NCBI GenBank assembly: GCA_965115835.1
Contig: OZ220471.1
Coordinates: 620,001-684,000 of the forward strand
Length of the DNA stretch: 64,000 nucleotides
Reading direction: 5' to 3'
DNA from: Foliamicus sp965115835
GTDB lineage: Bacteria; Pseudomonadota; Gammaproteobacteria; Steroidobacterales; Foliamicaceae
A program made the translations under genes and the position numbers. Shown here in pieces: positions 1-7,412 of the stretch (positions are counted from its first letter, which is position 1; each line of letters opens with the position of its first letter). The notes beneath the pieces were generated by a model that worked only from the letters and a program-made list of their open reading frames with translations, made no database searches and was not told where the DNA came from.

Positions 1-426
1 ATCGCGAGCCACGGTTTCGTGCGAGACACGGAGGTCGGCCCTGGCCAGTTCCTTCATGCGCGCCTCGATACGCTCCAGGTCTTCGGGCGAGAATCCTCGC
101 TCATAGGCGAAGTCGTAGTAAAACCCGTCCTCGACAACCGGGCCTATGGTGACCTGGGCGCCGGGGAACAGTTCCTGAACAGCCTGGGCCAGGAGATGGG
201 CGGTCGAATGACGCAGGATCTCCAGCCCTTCCGAATCCCGCGCGGTCACGATCGCCACTTCGGCATCGCTTTCGATGCGGAAGTCCATGTCCACCAGCCG
301 GCCGTCCACCCGACCGGCCAGCGCCGCGCGGGCCAGCCCCGGGCCGATTCCTGCCGCCACCTCGGCTACGCTGGGCGGCTGATCGAAGTGGCGGCGGCTG
401 CCATCGGGAAGCGTGATCTCGGGCAT
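1..426 (-). CDS. thrS: Threonyl-tRNA synthetase, N-terminal part (cut by window edge)
   Basis: Charges tRNA-Thr with threonine in the cytoplasm. Only about 142 N-terminal residues are in the window; the catalytic core lies off the left edge. The translation from the ATG at 426 begins MPEITLPDGSRRHFDQPPSV, a TGS domain, and continues into the N2 editing domain with the zinc-binding signature around HSTAHLL and the later GFYYDF motif. There is no Shine-Dalgarno sequence upstream of the ATG. A TACAAT box lies only 7 bases before it, so translation may be leaderless. Family identity is very secure. Confidence 0.95.
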   Translation of the reverse strand, partial: MPEITLPDGSRRHFDQPPSVAEVAAGIGPGLARAALAGRVDGRLVDMDFRIESDAEVAIVTARDSEGLEILRHSTAHLLAQAVQELFPGAQVTIGPVVEDGFYYDFAYERGFSPEDLERIEARMKELARADLRVSHETVARD

Positions 427-432
427 CCGGAG

Positions 433-438
433 ATTGTA
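433..438 (-). promoter_or_regulatory. Candidate -10 box (TACAAT) for thrS
   Basis: On the minus strand TACAAT sits 7 bases upstream of the thrS ATG. A start site 6-8 bases downstream of such a box would fall on or next to the ATG. No good -35 hexamer is seen at 17 bases. Inference only. Confidence 0.3.
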
Positions 439-558
439 CGCCGGCGGTATTTCGGAGAGTGCGTCGCCAAGCCCGTGGCGCGCCGCTTTCTGCAGGGTTT
501 CCTTGCCTTCACTGGAACGACGGCGGCTTGCGCGCCTGCATGTTACATGTGAGAAAAG

Positions 559-593
559 CGCCGGCGCAGGCCATTCCATGCGCTGCGCCGGCG
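559..593 (-). terminator. Stem-loop with perfect 11-bp arms between the Spy-like gene and thrS
   Basis: CGCCGGCGCAG (559-569) pairs perfectly with CTGCGCCGGCG (583-593) around a 13-base loop. Read on the minus strand the stem is followed by CTTTTCTC, a weak U-rich tail, so it fits a terminator for the gene ending at 670. It could also be part of a thrS leader. The rest of 427-669 shows no gene. Confidence 0.5.
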
Positions 594-601
594 AAGGCAA
601 G

Positions 602-623
602 AGGCCCCCCGTCCATGGGGCCT
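602..623. repeat. Second inverted repeat in the thrS upstream region
   Basis: AGGCCCC (602-608) pairs with GGGGCCT (617-623) over an 8-base loop, just upstream (minus sense) of the larger stem-loop at 559-593. The two hairpins are stacked between the Spy-like gene and thrS. Function unknown; tandem terminator or attenuator structure are both possible. Confidence 0.35.
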
Positions 624-669
624 GCATGTTGTGTCCCCAGCCGTTGGGGAGGAGGGGGTAGGTTCCGAA

Positions 670-1164
670 TTATTCTTCGGAGGCTGGGGTTCTTGCCTGT
701 TCTTTCATTTTGTGGTGGCGAAGCATGCGATGCATCGTCCCCTTTCGCCGTTCCTTGCCCGGAGCGCGTATTCCGCCACGCGCACCGTGCGCGCCACGCC
801 GCATGATTGCGCGCCGGTCCAGTTCCTTGCGCATATCGGCAAGCCGGGCGTTTTGCTCTTCAGTCAGCACCGCAGACAGCTGATCCTGCATCGACTGATC
901 GACCGCATTCGACTGCTCCCGCAAGGACTTGCGCTGTTTCGCAGCGGCCTTGCGCATCTCGCGCGCTTGCGCTCGCAAGGCTTCGCGCTGTTCTTGCGCT
1001 TTCGCGAGAATCGCATCCACCCGGGCCTGTTGTTCCTCGCTCAGTTCCAGCCTTTCAGCGAGCCATTCGGCATGCACTGCCGCCGGATCATGCGCCTGGG
1101 CGGCGGTGGCGGCGAACGCCAGCAGCAGAGCCATGCCCGCAGCGGCAATCGATCCTGTTCTCAT
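670..1164 (-). CDS. Spy/CpxP-like periplasmic protein (LTXXQ motif)
   Basis: A 164-residue exported protein. The start at 1164 (MRTGSIAAAG) has a good ribosome binding site (AAGGAAA). It is followed by a hydrophobic signal peptide ending near AAQA at about residue 25. The mature part is almost entirely charged helix. It carries two LTXXQ-like motifs, ELSEEQQARVDAI (about residues 41-53) and LTEEQNARL (about 100), typical of Spy/CpxP envelope-stress chaperones and related metal-resistance proteins. The tail is very basic (RKGTMHRMLRHHKMK). It lies downstream of the cyclase operon but behind a stem-loop, so it is probably its own unit. Family fairly sure; exact client unknown. Confidence 0.75.
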   Translation of the reverse strand: MRTGSIAAAGMALLLAFAATAAQAHDPAAVHAEWLAERLELSEEQQARVDAILAKAQEQREALRAQAREMRKAAAKQRKSLREQSNAVDQSMQDQLSAVLTEEQNARLADMRKELDRRAIMRRGAHGARGGIRAPGKERRKGTMHRMLRHHKMKEQARTPASEE

Positions 1165-1240
1165 GATTTGGTTTTCCTTCGTTGCAGGGAAGCGGTTTGG
1201 GGTTGCTTGTCCCCCCGCTGTTCCTGTCTGTATGGATGCC

Positions 1241-1260
1241 GCAACCCGGGAAAGGGTTGC
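1241..1260 (-). terminator. Stem-loop directly after the cyclase stop
   Basis: GCAACCC (1241-1247) and GGGTTGC (1254-1260) form a perfect 7-bp stem with a 6-base loop, beginning 1 base past the last base of the cyclase-family gene. No clear U-run follows on the minus strand, so termination strength is uncertain. Confidence 0.45.
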
Positions 1261-1261
1261 G

Positions 1262-2047
1262 TTATCCACAAGGGACCAGGGCAAGGACGCGAAGGGGACT
1301 GCCGGAACCTTCCTCGAGCTTGAGCGGCGCCGCCAGCAGCACGGCTCCGGTGGCGGGCAGCCGGTCGAGATTGTTGAGGCACTGCAGGCCGTATTTCCCG
1401 GCGCCATGCATGTAGTAGTGGCAGGGGTACGGGGGGTTGAGCCGCTGCGCCTGACCGCTGTCGGTGCCGATGGTTTCGGCGCCGAAGCCCATGACATCAC
1501 GCTCGTCTACCAGGAAGCGCACGCAGCCCACGTCGGGGCCGGGCGTGTGCTGTCCGGTTTCGTCGTAATTCTGGAACGCAACCGGATCGTGGACCCGCCG
1601 GGACCAGCCGGTGCGCATCAGCACCCAGGCGCCTGCCGGTATGCGCCCGTATTTCGCCTCCCACTCTTCCAGGCGTTCGCGCGTCAGCAGGAAATCGGCG
1701 TTCCGGTCTGCGTCGGCAGTGCAGTCCACCACACAAGCCGGGGCAATCATGTGTTCCGGCGGTATCGTGTCCACGGAATTGTTCGGCAGTTCGCGCCCGG
1801 AGATCCAGTGGATCGGCGCATCGAAATGAGTGCCTGTGTGCTCGCACAGGCTGAAGTTGTTCCAGTACCAAGCCGGACCGCGGCTGTCGTAACGCGAGAT
1901 CTCCTCGCTCCGGAACGGCAGCGCCTGACCCATTTCCGGCGGCAGGCCGAGCTGGGGAAACGAGGGATTGAGCGTGTGGCTCAAGTCCACCACGCGCACC
2001 TTCCCGGTTGCGAGGGCTCCCAGCAGTTCCTCGAGCGCCTGACTCAC
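1262..2047 (-). CDS. Cyclase family protein (kynurenine formamidase-like metal hydrolase)
   Basis: 261 residues, the usual length for the cyclase/KynB family (PF04199). The signature HTGTHFDAPIHW at about residues 70-81 supplies the His/Asp metal ligands. The N-terminal VVDLSHTL strand and a later MRTGW segment also fit. Family members hydrolyse amide or ester bonds, as in arylformamidase, or form rings. The start is GTG at 2047, overlapping the SDR stop by 4 bp (GTGA), so it is the last gene of the catabolic operon starting at 8747. The substrate is unknown; the context suggests ring opening or hydrolysis of an intermediate made by the oxygenase and CoA enzymes. Confidence 0.8.
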   Translation of the reverse strand: MSQALEELLGALATGKVRVVDLSHTLNPSFPQLGLPPEMGQALPFRSEEISRYDSRGPAWYWNNFSLCEHTGTHFDAPIHWISGRELPNNSVDTIPPEHMIAPACVVDCTADADRNADFLLTRERLEEWEAKYGRIPAGAWVLMRTGWSRRVHDPVAFQNYDETGQHTPGPDVGCVRFLVDERDVMGFGAETIGTDSGQAQRLNPPYPCHYYMHGAGKYGLQCLNNLDRLPATGAVLLAAPLKLEEGSGSPLRVLALVPCG

Positions 2048-2772
2048 AGCGTGAGCGATCCCACCGAGGCGCCGCCGCAGACATAAAGCGCCTGACCCGT
2101 CACAAAGCCGTTGGCGCGATCCAGGAAGAACAAGGCCGCCCTGGCGACATCTTCCGGCCGGCCCAACCGCCCGGCGGGGATCGAGGCCGCCAGTTTGTGG
2201 GCCCGCTTGCTGTCGGGCGGAACCACATCGTCGAACATTTCGGTGCCGGCAATCGGTCCCGGCAGGATGACGTTGGCGGTTACATCCAGCGGGGCCAGTT
2301 CCAGCGCCCAGGTTCGCGCCAGCCCAAGCATGCCGGCCTTGGTCGAGGCATACGCGGTGCGTCTGGCAAGCCCCACCACGGCGCGGCTGGAAACCAGCAC
2401 GACCCGGCCCCAGCCCGCCTCCCGCATGGCGGCGAGACTCGCCTGCGCCATCGCCACTGCGGCGCCCATGTGCAACCGGGCCAGCGTGTCCATGTCGGCC
2501 TGGGTCACCTCGGGCAGCGGCCGTTCCCGGATCGCGCCGGAGTTATGCACCAGGCGATTGGACGGATCGCTTGCGGCGGTTTCGGCAAACGCCTGCCGCG
2601 TGGCTTCGGGATCGGCAAGGTCCACCGCAACCGACCTGACCCGGGGCGAGCGCACCGGCGCGGGACGGCGCGAGAAACACACCACCTCGAGGTCCTGCGC
2701 CACCAGCATCCGCACCAGACAGGCGCCGATGCCCGAGCTTGCCCCCGTCAGCCAGATACGCCCGGCGCTCAT
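2044..2772 (-). CDS. Short-chain dehydrogenase/reductase
   Basis: 242 residues. It has a classical SDR layout: the nucleotide-binding GASSGIGA near the N terminus, an NAG-like segment (HNSGAI, about residue 82), the catalytic Ser in VVLVSSRAVV and YASTK at about residues 151-155. PGPIAGTEM and a typical C-terminal CGGAS segment follow. It likely oxidises or reduces a hydroxyl or keto group with NAD(P). The start ATG at 2772 overlaps the stop of the DUF35-SDR fusion (ATGA), and its stop overlaps the cyclase start (GTGA). A role as 3-hydroxyacyl-CoA dehydrogenase in the operon is plausible but not shown by sequence. Confidence 0.88.
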   Translation of the reverse strand: MSAGRIWLTGASSGIGACLVRMLVAQDLEVVCFSRRPAPVRSPRVRSVAVDLADPEATRQAFAETAASDPSNRLVHNSGAIRERPLPEVTQADMDTLARLHMGAAVAMAQASLAAMREAGWGRVVLVSSRAVVGLARRTAYASTKAGMLGLARTWALELAPLDVTANVILPGPIAGTEMFDDVVPPDSKRAHKLAASIPAGRLGRPEDVARAALFFLDRANGFVTGQALYVCGGASVGSLTL

Positions 2773-4019
2773 TGCGGCTGCGACTCCATGGCCAGCTCGC
2801 GCTCCAGCACCTTGGGGTTTTCGCGCCAGCGCTCGACCCACTCGCGCGCCACATCTCCCGGAAACAGATCCTCGATCCCGTCGCGCAAACCATGAACAAT
2901 GTCCCGGGCCAGACGCTCGGGCGTCAGCTTGGGCGGCGGCATGGCCTGATTCCATGCCTCGTCGACAGGCCCGGGAAAGACATTCATGACCCGGATTCCC
3001 GCAGGCTGCATTTCGGCGCGGAGACACTGCGACAGGGACAGGGCTGCCGCCTTGGACGCCGAATAGGTGCCCTGCGGAGGGTAGTTGCTCAGCGCATAAA
3101 CGCTCAGGACATTCACCCAGGCGGTAGCCGAGGCGTCCCCGTCGCCTCCCCGCGCGCGCATGGCCGGCCCGAACGCCTGCGCCAGACGCAGCAGGCCCAG
3201 GTAGTTGACCTCCAGCTCCCGGCGGGCCAGCTCCGCGCCGCCGCGGGTGGCGATGCCCTCGGTGCGATGCACCTCGGCGTTGTTGATCAGAATGTCCACA
3301 CGCGCCCCGATTTCTCCCGCGATGCGGTTGACGCCCCGCTCGTCGGTCAGGTCCAGCGGCACCACGGTCACCGGATCCAGCTTCTCGGTGGCCTCCTGGC
3401 CGGGGTATTTCTTCCACGGTTCCGCCTGCCCCACCCAGAGCACGGCGGCGCCGGCCTCCGCCAGCGCGCGAACCAGGGCCTGACCCACGCGGCTCTGGCC
3501 ATCGGTTACCAGAACCTTGCGGAACTCGGGGTCGCAGGCAAATTCGTTGTGGCGCGGATCGGTATGCATTCCTTCGGTGTGATCGGCGGGCAGCGCTACC
3601 AGCGCGCCCCGTCCCGCCTTGTCCAGTTTAGCCGCGACTTGCACCGCTGCGGGCGGCGGCGCGCAGTCGCGGTGCAGGTGCGCCACAACCACCGGCCCCT
3701 CGGCGAGCCGCGCCAGTCCGAGCCGCCAGGGCAGGCGTTCGCGGTAAAACGGATCATTGCTGTGATGCAGCGTGGTGTGCGCCAGCAACTCGCCACGCCC
3801 GGAAACCGGCTGCCACAAGAGTTTGCCCGACAGACAGTTCCTGCAGCAGTCCGCCGGGGGATACTGCGCCCGCCCGCAATCTCCGCATCGCTGCAGGGCG
3901 AACTGACCCTCGGCGGCGCGCGCTGTCAGCCCCAGCGCCGCCCGGCTGCGCCGCTTCGGCGGCGTAAGCGGCTGCCGCGTTCGCAGAATCGGGTTCTTCA
4001 GTGGAGGCCGGGCGCGCAT
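2769..4019 (-). CDS. DUF35 (OB-fold, zinc ribbon) - SDR fusion protein
   Basis: 416 residues with two halves. The N-terminal half (about 35-165) is a DUF35 domain: a rubredoxin-like knuckle CGDCGRAQYPPADCCRNC followed by an OB-fold segment. The C-terminal half (about 170-410) is an SDR with LINNAE, a Ser in VLSVYA and YSASK. The nucleotide loop is degenerate (TDGQSRVGQA, with Asp in place of the first Gly). DUF35 proteins usually act as small partners of thiolase-like enzymes; here the partner thiolase is the gene just upstream (7-bp gap). The fusion suggests the product of the thiolase/DUF35 active site is handed to an NAD(P) enzyme. That coupling is inference; the domain calls are secure. 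Confidence 0.85.
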   Translation of the reverse strand: MRARPPLKNPILRTRQPLTPPKRRSRAALGLTARAAEGQFALQRCGDCGRAQYPPADCCRNCLSGKLLWQPVSGRGELLAHTTLHHSNDPFYRERLPWRLGLARLAEGPVVVAHLHRDCAPPPAAVQVAAKLDKAGRGALVALPADHTEGMHTDPRHNEFACDPEFRKVLVTDGQSRVGQALVRALAEAGAAVLWVGQAEPWKKYPGQEATEKLDPVTVVPLDLTDERGVNRIAGEIGARVDILINNAEVHRTEGIATRGGAELARRELEVNYLGLLRLAQAFGPAMRARGGDGDASATAWVNVLSVYALSNYPPQGTYSASKAAALSLSQCLRAEMQPAGIRVMNVFPGPVDEAWNQAMPPPKLTPERLARDIVHGLRDGIEDLFPGDVAREWVERWRENPKVLERELAMESQPQ

Positions 4020-4026
4020 GGGGGTT

Positions 4027-5190
4027 TTACGGGCGCGCCAGCACCGCGGCAGCGCTGCACAGGCCGCGGTCGTAGTTGATCATGCCGAACCCGGACACCG
4101 CGCCTTGGCGGGCGCCCGCAACCTGCCTTCCCAGCGGGCGGCGCAGCAGTTGGCGCAAAGCCTCCACCAGCCCGAGAAAACCGCCGCCGGCCCCGGCCTG
4201 GCCCATCGAGAGCTGTCCTCCGCTGGTGTTGAGCGGACAATCGCCGTCGAAGGCGAACTCGTGCTCCCGGATGAAGGCGGCGCCCTCGCCTTCGGCGCAG
4301 AACCCCAGGTCCTCGATCTGCATCAGGGTAATCACGGGATAGTCGTCGTAGGCCTGAAAGAAATCCATTTCGCCCGGCCCCATGCCCGCCTGCGCCCACA
4401 AGTCATCGCGGTCCAGCGCCCAGCCGCCTCGCATCTGCACGGGATCTTCGGGGTAGGCGTTGTGGCGCTCGGTGGCGCCGAGCAGGACGGCGTGCTCCAG
4501 GTCGAGCTGTCGGGCGCGGTCGATCGTCGTGACCAGAAACGCGTCCGCCCCGGCGCAGGGCATGACGCAATCGAACAGGCGCAGCGGGTCGGCAATGATC
4601 CGCGCGCCGAGGTAATCCTCCAGCGCCAGCGGCTTGCGCAGCAGCGCACAGGGGTTGTCCCCGGCGTTGCGGCGCTGCGCCACGCACAGCTTGCCGAAAT
4701 CTTCCCGGCGCACATCGTATTGCCGCATCCACCAGTCGGTGATGAATGCGAAGCTGGCGTTGGGGCCGCCGGAGCCGTACGGATACACGGCGTCCACGGC
4801 GAAACGGCTGAAGGTCGAGAGGGTTCGCCGGAAGGTGTCCACATGGTTGGTGTCGCCGGCTACGCAGGCGACGATGTCGGCGTCGCCGGACTGCACGGCG
4901 CGGGACGCCCTCCTCAGGCAGACCACTCCCGATGCGCCGCCCATGGGCACGTGATCCAGCCAGCGCAGCGACATTCCCAGATGCTGGGTCAGGCCCACCG
5001 CGGTATCGGGCGCAAGCGTGAAGCTGGATACGCCCAGGCCGTCCACCTGATCTTTCCCGATCCCCGTGTCTTGCAACAGCATTGCCAGGGCCCTGGCAAT
5101 CCACCAGTGGGCGTCGCGCGTGGAGTAGCGCACATAAGGCACGGTGACCGGTCCGGCCACAGCAACGCCCTCGTAGCTCTGGCGGGTCAT
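4027..5190 (-). CDS. Thiolase-like protein lacking canonical Cys and His (Ltp2/SCP2 type)
   Basis: 387 residues from the ATG at 5190, chosen because it overlaps the ligase stop by ATGA; an upstream ATG-less extension exists. It has the thiolase fold of the SCP-x/Ltp2 group that pairs with DUF35 proteins. At the nucleophile position, the usual Cys-x-Ser-Gly reads Gly-Ala-Ser-Gly (GGASGVVCLRRA, about residue 85). The late GHP loop reads SMGQAGAGGG. A normal Claisen thiolase mechanism is therefore unlikely. Related pairs in steroid side-chain degradation act as retro-aldolases on CoA thioesters, which fits the fused DUF35 partner next door. Substrate unknown. Confidence 0.82.
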   Translation of the reverse strand: MTRQSYEGVAVAGPVTVPYVRYSTRDAHWWIARALAMLLQDTGIGKDQVDGLGVSSFTLAPDTAVGLTQHLGMSLRWLDHVPMGGASGVVCLRRASRAVQSGDADIVACVAGDTNHVDTFRRTLSTFSRFAVDAVYPYGSGGPNASFAFITDWWMRQYDVRREDFGKLCVAQRRNAGDNPCALLRKPLALEDYLGARIIADPLRLFDCVMPCAGADAFLVTTIDRARQLDLEHAVLLGATERHNAYPEDPVQMRGGWALDRDDLWAQAGMGPGEMDFFQAYDDYPVITLMQIEDLGFCAEGEGAAFIREHEFAFDGDCPLNTSGGQLSMGQAGAGGGFLGLVEALRQLLRRPLGRQVAGARQGAVSGFGMINYDRGLCSAAAVLARP

Positions 5191-6839
5191 GCGGCCTGCG
5201 AGGGCGTGGGCCGCTTCAGGGTTCGGGTGTCCACGCATGCGCCCCGCTCGAAGAGGTCCGCAACCTGCTTCTTCAGGCCCGCCCGGTCGAGCTTCTCGGT
5301 GGCCGTGTGCGGAAGTTCGTCCACCACAGCCACGAAACCCGGGGCCTTGAAATAGGCCAGCCGATCGAGGCAGTGCCGAACCAGTTGGCGGGCCAGCGCT
5401 TCCGCGCCGGCAGCTTCGCCGACCGCGGCGGCAGGGCGCACACAGGCAAACACCTCATCGCCCCGCAGTTCGTCGGGCGCGGCCGCTACCGCCGCTTCGG
5501 CCACTGCGGGATGCTCCGCCAGAACCCCTTCCACCTCGATCGCAGCGATATTTTCGCCGCTGCGGCGGATCATGTTGCTCTTGCGGTCGATGAAGCGCAG
5601 GTCTCCGCCAGCATCGCGCGCCACGATGTCGCCGGTATGGAACCATCCCCCCTCCCAGGCGTCGCCGGTAGCCACGGGATCCTTGAGGTAGCCGGAGAAG
5701 AACCCCAGCCGGGGATTTTCTCCCGCGTGGCGTACCCACAACTCGCCCGGCTGATCCACACCCGCCTCGTCTCCGTTGTCGGCCACGACCCGGGTCTCCA
5801 GCGCCGCCAGGGGCCTGCCGAAACAGGCGGTTCCCCGTTTGCGGGGCTCACGGTTGGCGACAATGGCCGCGCCAGAGCCTGTCTCGGTCATGGCCCAGGC
5901 CTCGATCAGCGGAAAGCCGAAGCGCCGTTCGAACGGCGCATGCTGCCGGCTGCCCACACCGGCCCCGAAAGCGAAGCGCACGCGATGCTGGCGCTCGGCG
6001 GGCGTTTCGGGCAGCTTCAACAGGATTGCCGGCATCACGCCCAGGTAATGCGCAATGGTGGCCTGCGATTCCTTCACTTCACGCCACCAGCTTCGCGGAT
6101 GAAAGCGATCCAGCGGCGCGATGCAGCCGCCGGTGCGCAACATGACCATGGTGGAGCAGGCCAGCGCGTTCATATGGTGCATGGGCAGCGGCGTAATCAG
6201 GCAGTCGCCGCCTTCGTCCAGTTCGCACAGACCGCCCAGCGAGGCGTACCACTCGCCGATCATCGTGAAGTAGCGGTTGCCGAGCATGCAACCCTTGGGC
6301 CGGGCGGTCGTTCCCGAGGTGTACAGCAGGGCGCACTCGCGGTCGGCCGGATCGTCCGGCAGGACCGGGCTGTCTCCCGCCGGAGGCAGCGCCGGCAGGG
6401 TCTCGTCCGGTTCGCATACCGGCGCCTCCAGTCCTTCCTGCCGCACGACGGCGCGCAACTCCGACACCCTGTCGGGCCGGGCTATCGCCATTCGGATCTC
6501 ACTGTGAGCCAGCACCCAGGCCAGTTCCGCCGATCTCCAGGCCGGATTCAGCGGCGTCACCGAAACGCCCAGCGCATTCAGCGCCAGCCAGTGCAGGAAC
6601 ATCTCCGGGCGGTTTTCCAGCAGCAGGGCCACGCGGCGCCCCGATTCGTCGCCGAGGATTTGGAAACGGTCGATCAGGGCGCAGGTGCGCCGCCATGCCT
6701 CGCCGTAACTCATGTCGCCCGGCGCAATCCTGCTGCGCCGGGCGGTATCGGGGGTAATCCGCAAGAACGGCCGGTCCGCATACCGGCGCGCCGCTTCCTC
6801 AAGCGCCCTCGCCACAGTGCCCCGAGCGGCGATGTTCAC
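5187..6839 (-). CDS. AMP-forming acyl-CoA synthetase
   Basis: 550 residues of the ANL superfamily. The ATP-binding P-loop YTSGTTARPKG is at about residues 171-181. AMTETGSG is the adenine/AMP motif, HTGDIVARD carries the ribose Asp, and DRKSNMIRRSGENI is the hinge. A C-terminal Lys in HTATEKLDR is the likely adenylation Lys. It activates a carboxylic acid to its CoA ester, feeding the thiolase. The start is GTG at 6839, overlapping the oxygenase beta-subunit stop (GTGA). The CaiC-like subgroup is likely; substrate chain or ring cannot be read from sequence. Confidence 0.9.
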   Translation of the reverse strand: MNIAARGTVARALEEAARRYADRPFLRITPDTARRSRIAPGDMSYGEAWRRTCALIDRFQILGDESGRRVALLLENRPEMFLHWLALNALGVSVTPLNPAWRSAELAWVLAHSEIRMAIARPDRVSELRAVVRQEGLEAPVCEPDETLPALPPAGDSPVLPDDPADRECALLYTSGTTARPKGCMLGNRYFTMIGEWYASLGGLCELDEGGDCLITPLPMHHMNALACSTMVMLRTGGCIAPLDRFHPRSWWREVKESQATIAHYLGVMPAILLKLPETPAERQHRVRFAFGAGVGSRQHAPFERRFGFPLIEAWAMTETGSGAAIVANREPRKRGTACFGRPLAALETRVVADNGDEAGVDQPGELWVRHAGENPRLGFFSGYLKDPVATGDAWEGGWFHTGDIVARDAGGDLRFIDRKSNMIRRSGENIAAIEVEGVLAEHPAVAEAAVAAAPDELRGDEVFACVRPAAAVGEAAGAEALARQLVRHCLDRLAYFKAPGFVAVVDELPHTATEKLDRAGLKKQVADLFERGACVDTRTLKRPTPSQAA

Positions 6840-7324
6840 AGAAACATCTGTATCGACGGGAGCGCCGCGTCGCGGTTCAACAATTCGATGCGCTTGACGG
6901 CAATCTCGAGCCGGCCGTCACGCCACCGCAGGTCGTGGTGCGCCACGCCGCCCAGCACGAACTGTTCGTCAAGGCGGGTTTCGAGATACATGAACGGGGT
7001 GCGTGTCGAATACTCCTGCCGGTCCGCGTTGCGCCGCACGACCTCGGGGCGCTGCAGGACATGCTGGCAGAAGCTTGGCTGCTGTTGCGAGTGCGACAGG
7101 GGATTTTTCAACCGTTCGATGCGCACCTTCAGCAGGAACCTGTCCTCGCAAAAAAGCGAGGTGTGGCGGTGCGGATCGGTCTGCCCGCGCGCCAGCGGCA
7201 TCCAGTACAGCGCGTCTTTCGCAAACAACTCGTACCACTCGTCCAGCCGCTTCTCGTCGATCAGGCGAGCTTCGCGGCAGACGAACCGCGCCAACTCCCC
7301 CTTTCCCGGCTTCTTCCTGCTCAT
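6836..7324 (-). CDS. Rieske aromatic-ring-hydroxylating dioxygenase, beta subunit
   Basis: 162 residues from the ATG at 7324 (MSRKKPGKG). A TTG at 7399 in the same frame would add 25 residues but has no better ribosome binding site. The fold is the NTF2-like small subunit: an EARLIDEKRLDEWYELFA segment, then WMPLARGQ and a C-terminal beta sheet (DGRLEIAVKRIELLN). Small subunits give structure to the alpha3beta3 oxygenase and have no metal. It follows the alpha subunit and is translationally coupled to the ligase. Ferredoxin and reductase genes for electron supply are not in the operon. Confidence 0.88.
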   Translation of the reverse strand: MSRKKPGKGELARFVCREARLIDEKRLDEWYELFAKDALYWMPLARGQTDPHRHTSLFCEDRFLLKVRIERLKNPLSHSQQQPSFCQHVLQRPEVVRRNADRQEYSTRTPFMYLETRLDEQFVLGGVAHHDLRWRDGRLEIAVKRIELLNRDAALPSIQMFL

Positions 7325-7412
7325 CAATCCGGCAATCGGCGCTTCATGTCGGGCGGCCTCTCGGGTTTCGGGAATGGTTGCGACATCATGCCGGAGCAAG
7401 GCGGGCGAAGCG

